Source: Desertimonas flava
GTDB lineage: Bacteria > Actinomycetota > Acidimicrobiia > Acidimicrobiales > Ilumatobacteraceae
Reading direction: 5' to 3'
DNA length: 60,194 nt
NCBI RefSeq assembly: GCF_003426815.1
Contig: NZ_QKYK01000034.1
Coordinates: forward strand, 1 to 60,194
The notes beneath the pieces were generated by a model. It was given only the letters and a program-made list of their open reading frames with translations, did not search any database and was not told where the DNA came from. Positions 15,899 through 24,999 of this stretch are shown piece after piece (the first letter of the stretch is position 1; each line of letters starts with the position of its first letter). The position numbers were made by a program, and so were the translations under genes.

Positions 15899-16723
15899 AT
15901 GTCGGTCGCCGGACTGGAGACGTTGACGACGCGGGGCTCGCGGCCGGACGTCGGCACCTTGCTCAAGCACTGGCGAGCGGTGCGCCGGACGAGCCAGCTC
16001 GGCCTGGCGTCGACTGCCGGCACGACGCCCCGCTACCTCAGCTTCGTCGAGACCGGGCGGGCACAGCCGAGCCGGACGATGATCGTCCGGCTTGCGGCGG
16101 CCCTCGAGCTCCCCCTTCGGGAGCGCAACGAGCTCCTGCTCGCCGCCGGGTACGCACCGGTCCACCGTCAGGAGGCGTTGAGCAGCGAATCGCTGGAGCA
16201 ACTCGACAGGGCGCTGACGGCGATGCTCGCCCAGCACGAACCGTTCCCCGCGGTGGTCATGGACCGGGCCTGGAACCTGATCCGGGCCAACGACGGCGCC
16301 GGTCGCCTGTTCCGGGCGTTATCGGCGCCCGAGCCGCTCCCCGCCGACGCCAACGTGCTCAGGCTGATGATCGAACCGGGCCGCGTCCGTGACCGCGTCG
16401 TCAACTGGGCCGAGGTCGTGCCGGCGCTGCTCGAACGGGCGGCGCGCGAGGCCGTCGAGCGACTCGTCGACGGCACGACCGCAACGCTCGTCGCGGAGCT
16501 CCGGGCGCAGCCCGATGTCGCCGCCGTGCTCGAGCGAGACCGACCGCCGACGATGACCCCCGTCGTCGACGTGCGCTTCGACGTCGACGGCGACGAGCTG
16601 GCGTTCTTCTCGGTCGTGTCGACGGTCGGTTCCCCGCTCGACGTGACGGCGCAGGAGCTCCGGGTCGAGTCGTTCTTCCCCTCCGATCCGGCGACGGCGG
16701 ACATCTGGGCGCGATTCGCGTAG
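15899..16723 (+). CDS. Xre-family regulator with MmyB-like ligand domain
   Basis: A 274-residue protein. Residues 15-75 are a Cro/CI helix-turn-helix (VGTLLKHWRAVRRTSQLGLASTAGTTPRYLSFVETGRAQPSRTMIVRLAAALELPLRERNELLLAAGYAP). The rest is the MmyB-type ligand-binding domain (FPAVVMDRAWNLIRANDGAGRLF, then NVLRLMIEPGRVRDRVVNWAEV, ending FFPSDPATADIWARF). Such proteins often repress an adjacent oxidoreductase gene and bind fatty-acid-like ligands. ATG 15899 was chosen because it opens the conserved domain; the frame is open much further upstream only through base composition. Confidence 0.9.
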   Translation: MSVAGLETLTTRGSRPDVGTLLKHWRAVRRTSQLGLASTAGTTPRYLSFVETGRAQPSRTMIVRLAAALELPLRERNELLLAAGYAPVHRQEALSSESLEQLDRALTAMLAQHEPFPAVVMDRAWNLIRANDGAGRLFRALSAPEPLPADANVLRLMIEPGRVRDRVVNWAEVVPALLERAAREAVERLVDGTTATLVAELRAQPDVAAVLERDRPPTMTPVVDVRFDVDGDELAFFSVVSTVGSPLDVTAQELRVESFFPSDPATADIWARFA

Positions 16724-16743
16724 CCAGCATCCATTCAGACGCG

Positions 16744-16780
16744 CCCCCCGCGTGCCGTCTCGTCGACGGCACGCCGGGGG
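16744..16780. terminator. Bidirectional hairpin between convergent genes
   Basis: Sixteen-base arms (16744-16759 and 16765-16780) with one mismatch and a 5-base loop, between the Xre gene and the minus-strand secreted protein ending at 16840. Confidence 0.75.
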
Positions 16781-16839
16781 TCGCGGGAAGTTGCGGGGTG
16801 GCGGGGCACGACTCGCCACCCCGCGTCCGGACCGGGCGT

Positions 16840-17196
16840 CTAGCCCGGCAGCCCGGCGAGCCAACGCACGAAGGCGTCGCTGAAGTCCGTCGTCTGGACG
16901 GGCTGGTTGTTGAGGGTGACGAACGAGCCGAAGATGCCGAAGTCGACCCGTTGGGCCACACCGTTGGGGCCGCTGCACGTGAACGTCGACGAGAAGAAGA
17001 AGAACGACGGCTCGCTGCTGTTGTACGGGGCCGGGTTGCCGGTGCTCGTCGACGTGCATCCGTTGGCCGTCGCCGGGGCGACGCTCGGACTCTCGCTGCC
17101 GGGGCTCCAGGCGCTGGCGCTCGCACCTGCGGCGCCGAGGCCGATACCGACCACGATGGCGGCGGGGGCGATACGGCGGATGAGACGTGACTTCAT
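16840..17196 (-). CDS. Small secreted protein with FFFF segment, unknown function
   Basis: A 118-residue protein. ATG 17196-17194 starts a signal peptide (KSRLIRRIAPAAIVVGIGLGAAGASASA); an upstream in-frame extension lacks signal-peptide character. The mature part has two cysteines (NGC, FTC), a run SSEPSFFFFSSTFTC, and a C-terminal helix DAFVRWLAGL. I do not recognise the family. It is convergent with the Xre gene and monocistronic. Upstream, 17197-17363 holds its promoter region and a copy of the dispersed palindrome. Confidence 0.7.
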   Translation of the reverse strand: MKSRLIRRIAPAAIVVGIGLGAAGASASAWSPGSESPSVAPATANGCTSTSTGNPAPYNSSEPSFFFFSSTFTCSGPNGVAQRVDFGIFGSFVTLNNQPVQTTDFSDAFVRWLAGLPG

Positions 17197-17283
17197 GGGG
17201 CTTTCCTTGCTGTAGCTGACGTGTGCAAGTCGTTCGCAGCCACGTCCCCCGCGGATTGCCCGGCCCACGATCCTCACCTCCGG

Positions 17284-17324
17284 CGGGCGTTACGGTTGGT
17301 GCCAGGCACCTTCCGTAACGCCCG
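17284..17324. repeat. Dispersed palindromic repeat, 20-bp arms with two mismatches
   Basis: Arms 17284-17303 and 17305-17324 around a central A, core GGTGCC-A-GGCACC. The inner core is identical to the copy at 5294, while the outer arms differ but remain complementary to each other. It lies in the divergent gap before the MoxR-type gene, so it is not a terminator for either neighbour. Confidence 0.8.
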
Positions 17325-17363
17325 GCAACGGTTGCCGGCGGCGGTTGGTGTAGTGATAGTCGG

Positions 17364-18317
17364 GTGGCGAACGGGGAATCACTGCACGACGTCGTCGAAC
17401 GGGTCGCCAAGCGGCTCGTCGGTCGGTCCGACGAGATCGAGGTGGTGCTCGCCGCCCTCGACGCCGACCGCCACCTCGTGCTCGAGGGTCCTCCGGGGAC
17501 CGGCAAGTCGACGCTCTTGCGGGCCGTCGCCGACTGTCTCGGCGTGGGCTTCGTGTTCGTCGAAGGCAACGCCGAGCTCACCCCGGCGCGCCTCGTCGGC
17601 CACTTCGACCCGTCCCGGGTGCTGGCCGACGGCTACGACCCCGACGTGTTCGTGGCCGGCCCGCTGGTCGAGGCGCTGAGCGACGGCTCGCTGCTCTACA
17701 TCGAAGAGCTCAACCGCATTCCGGAGGAGACGCTCAACGTGCTCATCACCGTGATGAGCGAGCGGTCGTTACACGTGCCGCGCTACGGCGAGGTCGCCGC
17801 CGCACCGGGCTTCCGGCTCGTCGCCGCGATGAATCCGTTCGACGTCGTCGGCACCGGCCGCATCTCCGGTGCCATGTACGACCGCGTGTGCCGCGTGCGC
17901 GTCGACTACCAGACCGCCGCCGACGAGGCAGCGATCGTCACCCGCGACGCCCCCGAGCTCGACGCCGCGTGGGTCGCCCGTGTCGTCGAGGTCGTCCGGC
18001 GCACGAGGAGCCATCCCGACCTCACCGTCGGCTCCTCGGTCCGCGGCGCGCTCGACACCGCTGCGGTCGTGTCGTCGCTCCTGCGCCTGCGTGGCCAGAC
18101 GCTGGCCGAGGCCGGCGAGTCGACCGGCCTCGACGCCGCCCTCGTCGCCCTGTCGGGACGGGTCCGGGTACGTGACGGCTCCACCCGCCGCGCCGAGGAC
18201 GTGATCGCCGAGCTGTGGACCGCGGTGTTTGCCGGACCGGCACCGGATCACGAGCCGGGCGACCGGAGCGACGCGGGAAAAGCCCACCCCGCTCCGGCGG
18301 GGCCAACCAACGGCTGA
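17364..18317 (+). CDS. MoxR-type AAA+ ATPase
   Basis: A 317-residue ATPase. Walker A is EGPPGTGKST (41-50), Walker B is LLYIEELNRIPEET, sensor 1 is RLVAAMNPFD, and the arginine finger region is SGAMYDRVCRVRV. The pattern follows the MoxR/CoxD branch, chaperone-like ATPases that insert cofactors or remodel partner enzymes together with a VWA protein. GTG 17364 is the start. The last 30 residues are Pro/Gly-rich, and the following VWA gene overlaps them by about 100 bp. The client enzyme is not in the neighbourhood. Confidence 0.88.
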   Translation: MANGESLHDVVERVAKRLVGRSDEIEVVLAALDADRHLVLEGPPGTGKSTLLRAVADCLGVGFVFVEGNAELTPARLVGHFDPSRVLADGYDPDVFVAGPLVEALSDGSLLYIEELNRIPEETLNVLITVMSERSLHVPRYGEVAAAPGFRLVAAMNPFDVVGTGRISGAMYDRVCRVRVDYQTAADEAAIVTRDAPELDAAWVARVVEVVRRTRSHPDLTVGSSVRGALDTAAVVSSLLRLRGQTLAEAGESTGLDAALVALSGRVRVRDGSTRRAEDVIAELWTAVFAGPAPDHEPGDRSDAGKAHPAPAGPTNG

Positions 18318-19264
18318 ACGACCCGCCGGCGCGTGGCTCCGACGTCGAGGGCGACGACGCCGAGGCGGCCGTCAACGAAGCGCGGCGTTCGTCGGTGAGC
18401 CGGGCCGAGCTGGCCCGCAACGCTTCGTTCGAGCAGCTGTCCCCGGAGGTCGGAACGCTCGACGAGGAAGCTCTGGCCGAGCTGCTCGACGAGGACGCCG
18501 ACGAGGCCCTGGCGATGCTGGCGTCGATGACCGGGGCGATGGATCGTGAGCTGCGCGCGGCCGCCCGCCGGCTGGCCGGACGGCTGATGCTCGAGGTCGC
18601 CCGCCGCGGGCCGGTGCGGTCGCGGCGGGTCGGACGGATCGTGACGACGCGGTGGCGGCCCGACGCCGGCGACCTCGACGTCGACGCCAGCCTCGACGCC
18701 ATCGTGGCCGCCAAGGCCCGCCGCGACGCGGTGGAGGCCGACGACCTTCGCGTGCGTGACTGGAGCCGCCCCGACACCGCCCTCTGTCTCCTGCTCGATC
18801 GCTCGGGCTCGATGGGCGGCCGGCCGCTCGCCACCAACGCCGTCGCCGCGGCGGCGGTCGCCTGGCGCAATCCCGACGACTACAGCGTGGTGTCGTTCGC
18901 CCGCCAGGCGATCGTCGTCAAGCCGCAGGCGACACCGGCCGGATCGGTGGAGACGGTGGTCGACTCGGTGCTGGCGCTGCGAGGCCACGGCACGACCGAC
19001 CTCGCCAACGCCCTCGGTGCTGCCGGCCGGCAGCTCCGCCGCTCGCGGGCGGGCCGCAAGGTCACCGTGCTGCTGTCGGACTGCCGGTCCAACGAGCCGG
19101 GCGACACCCACGCCGCTGCGGCGGCGCTCGACGAACTGGTGGTGGTCGCACCGGCGGCCGATGCCGACGAGGCGACGGCGTTCGCCTCGGCGGTGGGCGC
19201 CCGCCTGTCGACGATCGACGGCCCCAGCGATGTCCCCGCCGCCCTCGCCGCCCTCCTCATGTGA
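18215..19264 (+). CDS. CoxE-like VWA-domain protein
   Basis: A 349-residue protein. About 65 variable residues are followed by an acidic segment (TLDEEALAELLDEDADEALAML), a basic linker, and a VWA domain from about residue 185. Its MIDAS metal site is LLLDRSGSMGGRP, followed by conserved DDYSVVSFA and RGHGTTDLANAL, the latter contributing the metal-binding Thr. It pairs with the MoxR ATPase upstream. The start is uncertain: GTG 18215 gives the usual CoxE length but overlaps the ATPase gene by 103 bp; no convincing ATG follows before the conserved part. Confidence 0.82.
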   Translation: MDRGVCRTGTGSRAGRPERRGKSPPRSGGANQRLNDPPARGSDVEGDDAEAAVNEARRSSVSRAELARNASFEQLSPEVGTLDEEALAELLDEDADEALAMLASMTGAMDRELRAAARRLAGRLMLEVARRGPVRSRRVGRIVTTRWRPDAGDLDVDASLDAIVAAKARRDAVEADDLRVRDWSRPDTALCLLLDRSGSMGGRPLATNAVAAAAVAWRNPDDYSVVSFARQAIVVKPQATPAGSVETVVDSVLALRGHGTTDLANALGAAGRQLRRSRAGRKVTVLLSDCRSNEPGDTHAAAAALDELVVVAPAADADEATAFASAVGARLSTIDGPSDVPAALAALLM

Positions 19265-19296
19265 GCATCTGGGCGCGGATCGTGCCGTTCACGCTT

Positions 19297-19339
19297 CTGG
19301 GTGCGATGCGTGACGCTCAGCGTCACGCATCGCGCCCAG
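19297..19339. terminator. Bidirectional hairpin between convergent genes
   Basis: Twenty-one-base arms (19297-19317 and 19319-19339) with one mismatch and a single-base centre, exactly between the VWA gene and the convergent LCP gene. It differs in sequence from the dispersed GGTGCC repeat. Confidence 0.8.
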
Positions 19340-19369
19340 TTCGAGCGTCGGTCCGGGCGACTCGACCCG

Positions 19370-20941
19370 TCAGCACTGCAGGTCGCGGGGCGGGACGATG
19401 CCGAACTGGTTCTCCTGCGGCTCGCCGTTCGGCACCGAGCTCGACACGGCCGAGTCAGCCGTCGTCTCGTCGGTCACGTCGGTGGCGGGGGCGGTCTCGA
19501 CGACCTCGCCACCGCTGTCGCCGGGAACGCTGGAGCCTGGCACCGTGGTCGTGCCGATCGTCGGCCGCGTCGTCGTGTCGTCGAACTCCTGCACCGGGGC
19601 CTCGGACAGCGACGTCTCACCCCGGAACAGGGCGAGCACCGCCTGCATGTTGTCGCCCTCGATGGTGGGGATGAGCACCGAGTTGCCGTTGATCGTGCGG
19701 CCCGTGGCCTCGATCTGATAGGTGGTGATCGAGTCGGGATCGACGTCGCTCATGACGCCGGCGAACTCGAGCATCTTGGCGATGGTGAGGTCACGGTCGG
19801 TGACGATGTCCTCGGTGCCGGCCTCGATGAGGCCGCGGGCCACGCTCGGGTCGAGCGGCCCCTTGTCGAGGAGCGCCGACAGCACGCGGCGCAGGAAGTC
19901 CTGCTGGCGGGAGATGCGGCCGAGGTCGCTCGTCCCGTCGGTCGACCATTCGCCGCTGCCCGGCGGATCCTCGTACTGGTAGTGCCGCGAGCGCACGTAG
20001 GCCAGCGCCATGTCGCCGTCGAGGTTCACGCAGCCCGGCTCCTCGATGAGCAGGCCGGTGTTCTCGTCCCGGGCGGGGAACTCGAACGGCACGGTCACGC
20101 CGCCGACGGCGTCGACCAGCGTCTTGAAGGCGCAGAAGTCGACCTGGATGAAGTGGTCGGTCGACACGCCGAAGTTCTCGTAGATCGTGTCGATGAGGAC
20201 CTGCGGGTTGCCCGCCTCGTACGCCGAGTTGATGCGGGACGTGCCACGGCCGGCGATCTCCACCCACAGGTCGCGGGGGAACGACAGCACGGCGACGCGC
20301 TTGGCGCCGGGGTCGACACGGATGATCATCACCGTGTCGCTGCGCTCGCCCATGCCCTCGCGGTCGCCGAAGCCACCGGCGGTCGGCGAGTTCGGGTCGA
20401 CGCAGTCGCCGTTGTCCGAACCGGTGATCAAGAAGTTCTGCGCATCGGGATCGGCGTCGGGAAACGTGTCCGCTGGCGCGTCCGTCTCGGGCGAGGTGAT
20501 CTCCACGGTGGTCACCACCGACGGTCGGGTGGCACCGGCGCCGCTGGTGGTCGTCGGCGCGTCGGCCGCGACCGTCTCGTCGGCCCCGGCGATCGCCTCG
20601 GTGACGTCGACGCCCTCGGTCTCATCCGTCCCGTCGGTGACCGGCGACAGGGCCGACGGCTCGGTCACCTCCGTGGGAGCCGCCGCAGATGTCGTCGTGG
20701 TCGCGGCGACCGTCGACGGGAGAGTGGCGACGGCGGTGTTCGCCGCCGCCTCGGCGGCCGCGGCCTCGGCCGGGTTGGTGATGTCGACGACGTTGCGTTG
20801 GCGGGCGATCTGGTAGCCCACGATCAACGCCGCGGCGACGGTGAGGCAGACGAAGGCCGACACGAACGTCGTGCCGATCGTCAGCCGCTCCGGCCACGTG
20901 CGGTGTGGGCGCCGCCGGGGCGCGTCCTCGTCGGCGTTCAC
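19370..20941 (-). CDS. LytR-CpsA-Psr (LCP) family protein
   Basis: A 523-residue membrane-anchored protein. A short basic cytoplasmic N-terminus is followed by one transmembrane helix (about residues 22-45), then a Thr/Ala/Glu-rich linker to about 165. The LCP domain begins at NFLITGSDN; it has the conserved GERSDTVMIIRVDP, VAVLSFPRDLWVEI, INSAYEAG and DGDMALAYVRSRHY elements, the last two carrying the arginines and acidic residues that bind polyprenyl pyrophosphate. LCP enzymes attach glycopolymers to peptidoglycan at the outer membrane face. A second Thr/Ser/Pro-rich tail ends the protein. It lies 64 bp downstream of valS on the same strand. Confidence 0.9.
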   Translation of the reverse strand: MNADEDAPRRRPHRTWPERLTIGTTFVSAFVCLTVAAALIVGYQIARQRNVVDITNPAEAAAAEAAANTAVATLPSTVAATTTTSAAAPTEVTEPSALSPVTDGTDETEGVDVTEAIAGADETVAADAPTTTSGAGATRPSVVTTVEITSPETDAPADTFPDADPDAQNFLITGSDNGDCVDPNSPTAGGFGDREGMGERSDTVMIIRVDPGAKRVAVLSFPRDLWVEIAGRGTSRINSAYEAGNPQVLIDTIYENFGVSTDHFIQVDFCAFKTLVDAVGGVTVPFEFPARDENTGLLIEEPGCVNLDGDMALAYVRSRHYQYEDPPGSGEWSTDGTSDLGRISRQQDFLRRVLSALLDKGPLDPSVARGLIEAGTEDIVTDRDLTIAKMLEFAGVMSDVDPDSITTYQIEATGRTINGNSVLIPTIEGDNMQAVLALFRGETSLSEAPVQEFDDTTTRPTIGTTTVPGSSVPGDSGGEVVETAPATDVTDETTADSAVSSSVPNGEPQENQFGIVPPRDLQC

Positions 20942-21005
20942 GGCCGTGAGATTAACGAGCGACGGTGCTGAATGCGGGGCAGATGATGACGGTCACGTGG
21001 GCCGT

Positions 21006-23570
21006 TCACGCCTCGTCGGGCACGAGCTCCACGGCGATACCGACCGCCGCGTCCTCGGCACCGGCCGACAGCTCGAAGTCGGCGATGGTCAGGGCGTCGA
21101 CGAGGTCCCGCCGGCACGGCTCGAGCTGGGCGATCCAGCCGGCCGGTCCGGTGACGACGAGCCGGGCCACCCCGGCCCGCTGGCTGCGCTTGGCCTCGGT
21201 CTTGGCGCGACGGACCCGGGCGAGCACCTCGCTCGCCGCGTCGAGCGACAGCTCGCTCGTGACGGCTGGAGCGGCAGGCCACGCCTCGGCGTGCACGCTG
21301 GCGTCGTGCCACCAGCTCCACACTTCATCGGTGACGAAGGGGAGGGCCGGGGCGAACATCCGCTGCACCGTGCCGAGCGCCGTGCGGAGGGCGTGCCGGG
21401 CCGACTCGGCGGCCCCCGCCTCGCCGGCGTAGGCGCGCTGCTTCACGAGCTCCACGTAGTCGTCGCAGAACCACCAGAAGAACGACTCGGTGTGCTCGAG
21501 GGCGCGGGCGTAGTCGAAGCCCTCGAACGCCGTCGTCGCTTCGGCGACCGTCTGGCCGAGCCGGGCCAGCATCGCCGCGTCGACCGGGTCGATCTCGACG
21601 TCGCCGCCGGACGGGTCGGGGGTGGACAGCACGAACTTCGAGGCGTTGAGCAGCTTGGTGGCGAGGCGGCGGCCGACCTTCATCTGGTCCTCGCTGAAGG
21701 CCGTGTCGACGCCCGGCCGGGCGGCGAGCGCCCAGTAGCGGACGGCGTCGGTGCCGTACTGCTCGAACAGGCCCATCGGCGTGACGACGTTGCCCTTCGA
21801 CTTCGACATCTTCTTGCGGTCGGGGTCGAGGATCCATCCGTTGATGGCGGTCGACGTCCATGGCAGCGATCCGTGCTCGTAGTGGGCGCGCACCACGGTG
21901 GAGAACAGCCAGGTGCGGATGATCTCGGGACCCTGCGGGCGCAGATCCATCGGGAACACGTTCCCGAACAGCGATCCGCCGCTCAGTACCGAGTCGACCC
22001 ACTGCCCGGCGATCTGCGGCGTGAGCGACGACGTGGCCCACGTGTCCATCACGTCGGGATCGCCGGCGAAGCCACCGGGCCGGCCCCGCTGATCGGCGGT
22101 GTAACCGGGCGGCACGTCGGTGGACGGGTCGATGGGCAGCGTGTCGTCGGCGGGGACGATCGGCGAGTCGTAGCGCGGCTCGCCGTCGTCGTCGAGCGGG
22201 TACCACAGGGGGATCGGCACGCCGAAGAAGCGCTGGCGGCTCACCAGCCAGTCGCCGTTCAAGCCCTCCACCCAGTGGTCGTAGCGGTGACGCATGTGGT
22301 CGGGGTACCAGTCGAGCTCCTTGCCGCGCGCGAGGAAGGCGTTGCGGCGGTCCTCGTCGCGGCCGCCGTTGCGGAGGTACCACTGACGGCTGGTGACGAT
22401 CTCGAGCGGACGGGAGCCGCGCTCGTAGAACTTCACGGGGTGCATCAGCGGCCGGGGATCGCCGTGCATCTCGCCCGACGCGGTGAGCGCCTCGACGGTG
22501 GCCGCCTGGGCCTGCTTGACCGTCTTGCCGGCGATCGCCTCGTAGGCGGCCAGCGCCTCGGGGGTCTCCAGCCACTCGGGTGGGGTGGCGACGATGCGCC
22601 CGTCGCGACCGATCACGCTGCGCGTCGGCAGGTCGAGCTCGCGCCACCACGTGACGTCGGTGGTGTCGCCGAACGTGCAGACCATGGCGATGCCCGTGCC
22701 CTTGTCGGGCTGGGCCAGCGGGTGAGCGACGACGGGCACCTCGACGCCGAACAGCGGCGTGCGCACCGTGGAGCCGAACAGCGGCTGGTAGCGCTCGTCG
22801 TCGGGGTGGGCGACGAGGGCCACGCAGCTGACGATCAGCTCGGGGCGGGTGGTGTCGATCATCACGTCGCCGGCGTTGTCGCCCGTGCCGTGGAAGGCGA
22901 GCAGGTGGTAGGCGCCGGGGCGCTCGCGGTCCTCGATCTCGGCCTGGGCGACGGCGGTGCGGTCGTCCACGTCCCACACGGTGGGGGCATCGGCGCTGTA
23001 GGCCTCGCCGCGTGCGAGGTTGCGCAGGAACGCCAGCTGGCTCGTGCGCCGGCTGCCGGCGTCGATCGTGGTGTAGAGCAGCGTCCAGTCGAACGACATG
23101 CCGAGGCGGCGGAAGATCTCCTCGAACACCGCCTCGTCGATGGCCGTCAGCTCCTCGCACAGGGCGACGAAGTTGGGCCGTGAAACGGGCACTTCGTGGT
23201 GCTTGGCCGGCACGTCGCCGCGGAACGGCGGCTCGAAGTCGGGCTCGTACTGCTTGGTCGGGTCGCAGCGCACGCCGAAGTAGTTCTGGGTCCGGCGCTC
23301 GGTGGCGAGGCCGTTGTCGTCCCACCCGATGGGGAAGAACACCTGCTTGCCGGCCATGCGCTGGTAGCGGGCAACCGAGTCGAACTGGGTGTAGCCGAAG
23401 ATCGTGCCCATGTGAATCGACCCCGACACGGTGGGCGGCGGCGTGTCCACCGAGAACACCTGGTCGCGATCGGCGCCGCGGTCGAAGCGGTACACACCGT
23501 CGGCCTCCCAACGCTCGGCCCAGCGGGCCTCGATCCCGTCCAACGTCGGCTTCTCGGGAATGGAATTCAC
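21006..23570 (-). CDS. valS: Valyl-tRNA synthetase, HMGT variant
   Basis: An 854-residue class I synthetase charging tRNA-Val. It follows the archaeal-type ValS used by several actinobacteria (GWDDNGLATERRTQNYFGVRCDP, SRQRFFGVPIPLWY, DVMDTWATSSLTPQIAGQW). The KMSKS loop is intact (RKKMSKSKGN). The HIGH box at residues 53-56 reads H-M-G-T instead of H-x-G-H, confirmed from the bases at 23399-23414. The editing domain is present (TRPELIVSCVALVAHPDD). A tRNA-binding C-terminal coil is short. ATG 23570 is divergent from cysS across 70 bp. Confidence 0.93.
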   Translation of the reverse strand: MNSIPEKPTLDGIEARWAERWEADGVYRFDRGADRDQVFSVDTPPPTVSGSIHMGTIFGYTQFDSVARYQRMAGKQVFFPIGWDDNGLATERRTQNYFGVRCDPTKQYEPDFEPPFRGDVPAKHHEVPVSRPNFVALCEELTAIDEAVFEEIFRRLGMSFDWTLLYTTIDAGSRRTSQLAFLRNLARGEAYSADAPTVWDVDDRTAVAQAEIEDRERPGAYHLLAFHGTGDNAGDVMIDTTRPELIVSCVALVAHPDDERYQPLFGSTVRTPLFGVEVPVVAHPLAQPDKGTGIAMVCTFGDTTDVTWWRELDLPTRSVIGRDGRIVATPPEWLETPEALAAYEAIAGKTVKQAQAATVEALTASGEMHGDPRPLMHPVKFYERGSRPLEIVTSRQWYLRNGGRDEDRRNAFLARGKELDWYPDHMRHRYDHWVEGLNGDWLVSRQRFFGVPIPLWYPLDDDGEPRYDSPIVPADDTLPIDPSTDVPPGYTADQRGRPGGFAGDPDVMDTWATSSLTPQIAGQWVDSVLSGGSLFGNVFPMDLRPQGPEIIRTWLFSTVVRAHYEHGSLPWTSTAINGWILDPDRKKMSKSKGNVVTPMGLFEQYGTDAVRYWALAARPGVDTAFSEDQMKVGRRLATKLLNASKFVLSTPDPSGGDVEIDPVDAAMLARLGQTVAEATTAFEGFDYARALEHTESFFWWFCDDYVELVKQRAYAGEAGAAESARHALRTALGTVQRMFAPALPFVTDEVWSWWHDASVHAEAWPAAPAVTSELSLDAASEVLARVRRAKTEAKRSQRAGVARLVVTGPAGWIAQLEPCRRDLVDALTIADFELSAGAEDAAVGIAVELVPDEA

Positions 23571-23640
23571 GGGGGCACAATCTACGGCCGGGCGGTCAAA
23601 GTGCCCTGGTGCGTACCGCCGCGGGCCCTAGCCTGGTTCC

Positions 23641-24999
23641 GTGCTTCGCCTCTACGACACCGCCACGCGACAGGTGCGTGAGCTCGCTCTGCGCGAGCCC
23701 GGAAAGGTGAGCATCTACCTGTGCGGCCCCACGGTGTACGGGCCGCCGCACCTCGGGCACGGCCGGGCGACGCTCGAGTACGACGTGCTCGTCCGCTACC
23801 TGCGCTGGTCCGGCCTCGACGTCACGTTCGTCTCCAACGTCACCGACATCGACGACAAGATCATCAATCGTGCCGTCAACGAAGGACGCGATTGGCACGA
23901 CATCGCCCACAAGTGCGAGGACGTCTGGTTCCGCGCCATGGAGGGCATCGGCAACGCCCGGCCCGACGACGTGCCGCATGCCACCCAGTACGTCGAGCAG
24001 ATGGTCGAGATGATCGGCCAGCTCGTCGAGCTCGGCCGTGCCTACGCCACGGACGACGGCGTCTACCTCTCGGTCGAGACCGTCGAGGACTACGGCCTGC
24101 TCGCCCACCAGTCGCTCGACGAGATGCTCGCCGGCGGGGGCGAGCGCGACATCTACGGCGCCGAGCTCAAGCGGCATCCGGCCGACTTCGTGCTGTGGAA
24201 GTTGGCCAAGCCCGGCGAACCGTCCTGGGACTCGCCGTGGGGTCCCGGCCGGCCCGGCTGGCACAGCGAGTGCGTCGTGATGAGCCTCGACATCCTCGGC
24301 GAGGGGTTCGACCTCCACGCCGGCGGCCAGGACCTGCGGTTCCCCCATCACGAGAACGAGCGGGCTCAAGCGGTGGCCCTCGGCCGGCGCTTCGCCAACC
24401 ACTGGATGCACCACGGCATGGTCGTCGACGCGACGGGCGAGAAGATGTCGAAGAGCCTCGGCAACTTCGACAACCTCCTCGACATCCTCGAGAAGTACGA
24501 CGGTCGGGCCTATCGCATGGTGCTGCTGCAGAGCCACTACCGCAGCCCGGTGCAGGTGGGTGAGACGACGCTGACCAACGCCGCCAAGGCCCTCGCCGGT
24601 CTCGACGCGTTCGCGGCCCGCACGTCGTCGGTGGCCGGCGCCACGCCCGATGCCGCGGTGCTCGACGCCTTCCGGGCGGCGATGGACGACGACCTCGACA
24701 CGCCCAAGGCGATGGCGTTGTTGTTCGACACGGTCCGCCAGGCGAACAAGCTGCTCGACGCCGACGATCCCGACCGGGCGGCGCCGCTGGTGGCCGCCGT
24801 GCGCGAGATCTCCGTCGCCGTGGGGCTGGAGCTCGGCGGAGCGGCCGACGTGCCCGACGACGCACTGCGTCGGGCCGCCGAGCTCGATGCGGCGAGGGCG
24901 GCGAAGGACTATGCGCTCGCCGACTCGATCCGTGCCGAGCTCACCGGTGCGGGGTGGATCGTCGAGACCACGCCGACCGGGACGACGCTTCGCCGATGA
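23641..24999 (+). CDS. cysS: Cysteinyl-tRNA synthetase
   Basis: A 452-residue class I synthetase. Zinc ligand Cys28 is in YLCGPTVYGPPHLGHGRA, which also holds a normal HLGH box (37-40). Other zinc ligands are in GWHSECVVMS and FPHHENERAQA, and the KMSKS loop is GEKMSKSLGN. The length and C-terminal helical domain match CysRS rather than the shorter mycothiol ligase MshC, which ends soon after the KMSKS loop and lacks this domain. GTG 23641 is the start. The TGA overlaps the ATG of the acyltransferase gene, so the two are co-translated. Confidence 0.93.
   Translation: MLRLYDTATRQVRELALREPGKVSIYLCGPTVYGPPHLGHGRATLEYDVLVRYLRWSGLDVTFVSNVTDIDDKIINRAVNEGRDWHDIAHKCEDVWFRAMEGIGNARPDDVPHATQYVEQMVEMIGQLVELGRAYATDDGVYLSVETVEDYGLLAHQSLDEMLAGGGERDIYGAELKRHPADFVLWKLAKPGEPSWDSPWGPGRPGWHSECVVMSLDILGEGFDLHAGGQDLRFPHHENERAQAVALGRRFANHWMHHGMVVDATGEKMSKSLGNFDNLLDILEKYDGRAYRMVLLQSHYRSPVQVGETTLTNAAKALAGLDAFAARTSSVAGATPDAAVLDAFRAAMDDDLDTPKAMALLFDTVRQANKLLDADDPDRAAPLVAAVREISVAVGLELGGAADVPDDALRRAAELDAARAAKDYALADSIRAELTGAGWIVETTPTGTTLRR

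Noticed and set aside
19301-20971. 556-codon plus-strand open frame opposite the LCP gene
   Set aside because: Antisense shadow of a gene with strong family signatures.
20841-23183. 780-codon plus-strand open frame opposite valS
   Set aside because: Low-complexity Arg/Gly/Val/His translation without any family motif; it mirrors codon bias of the well-supported synthetase on the other strand.
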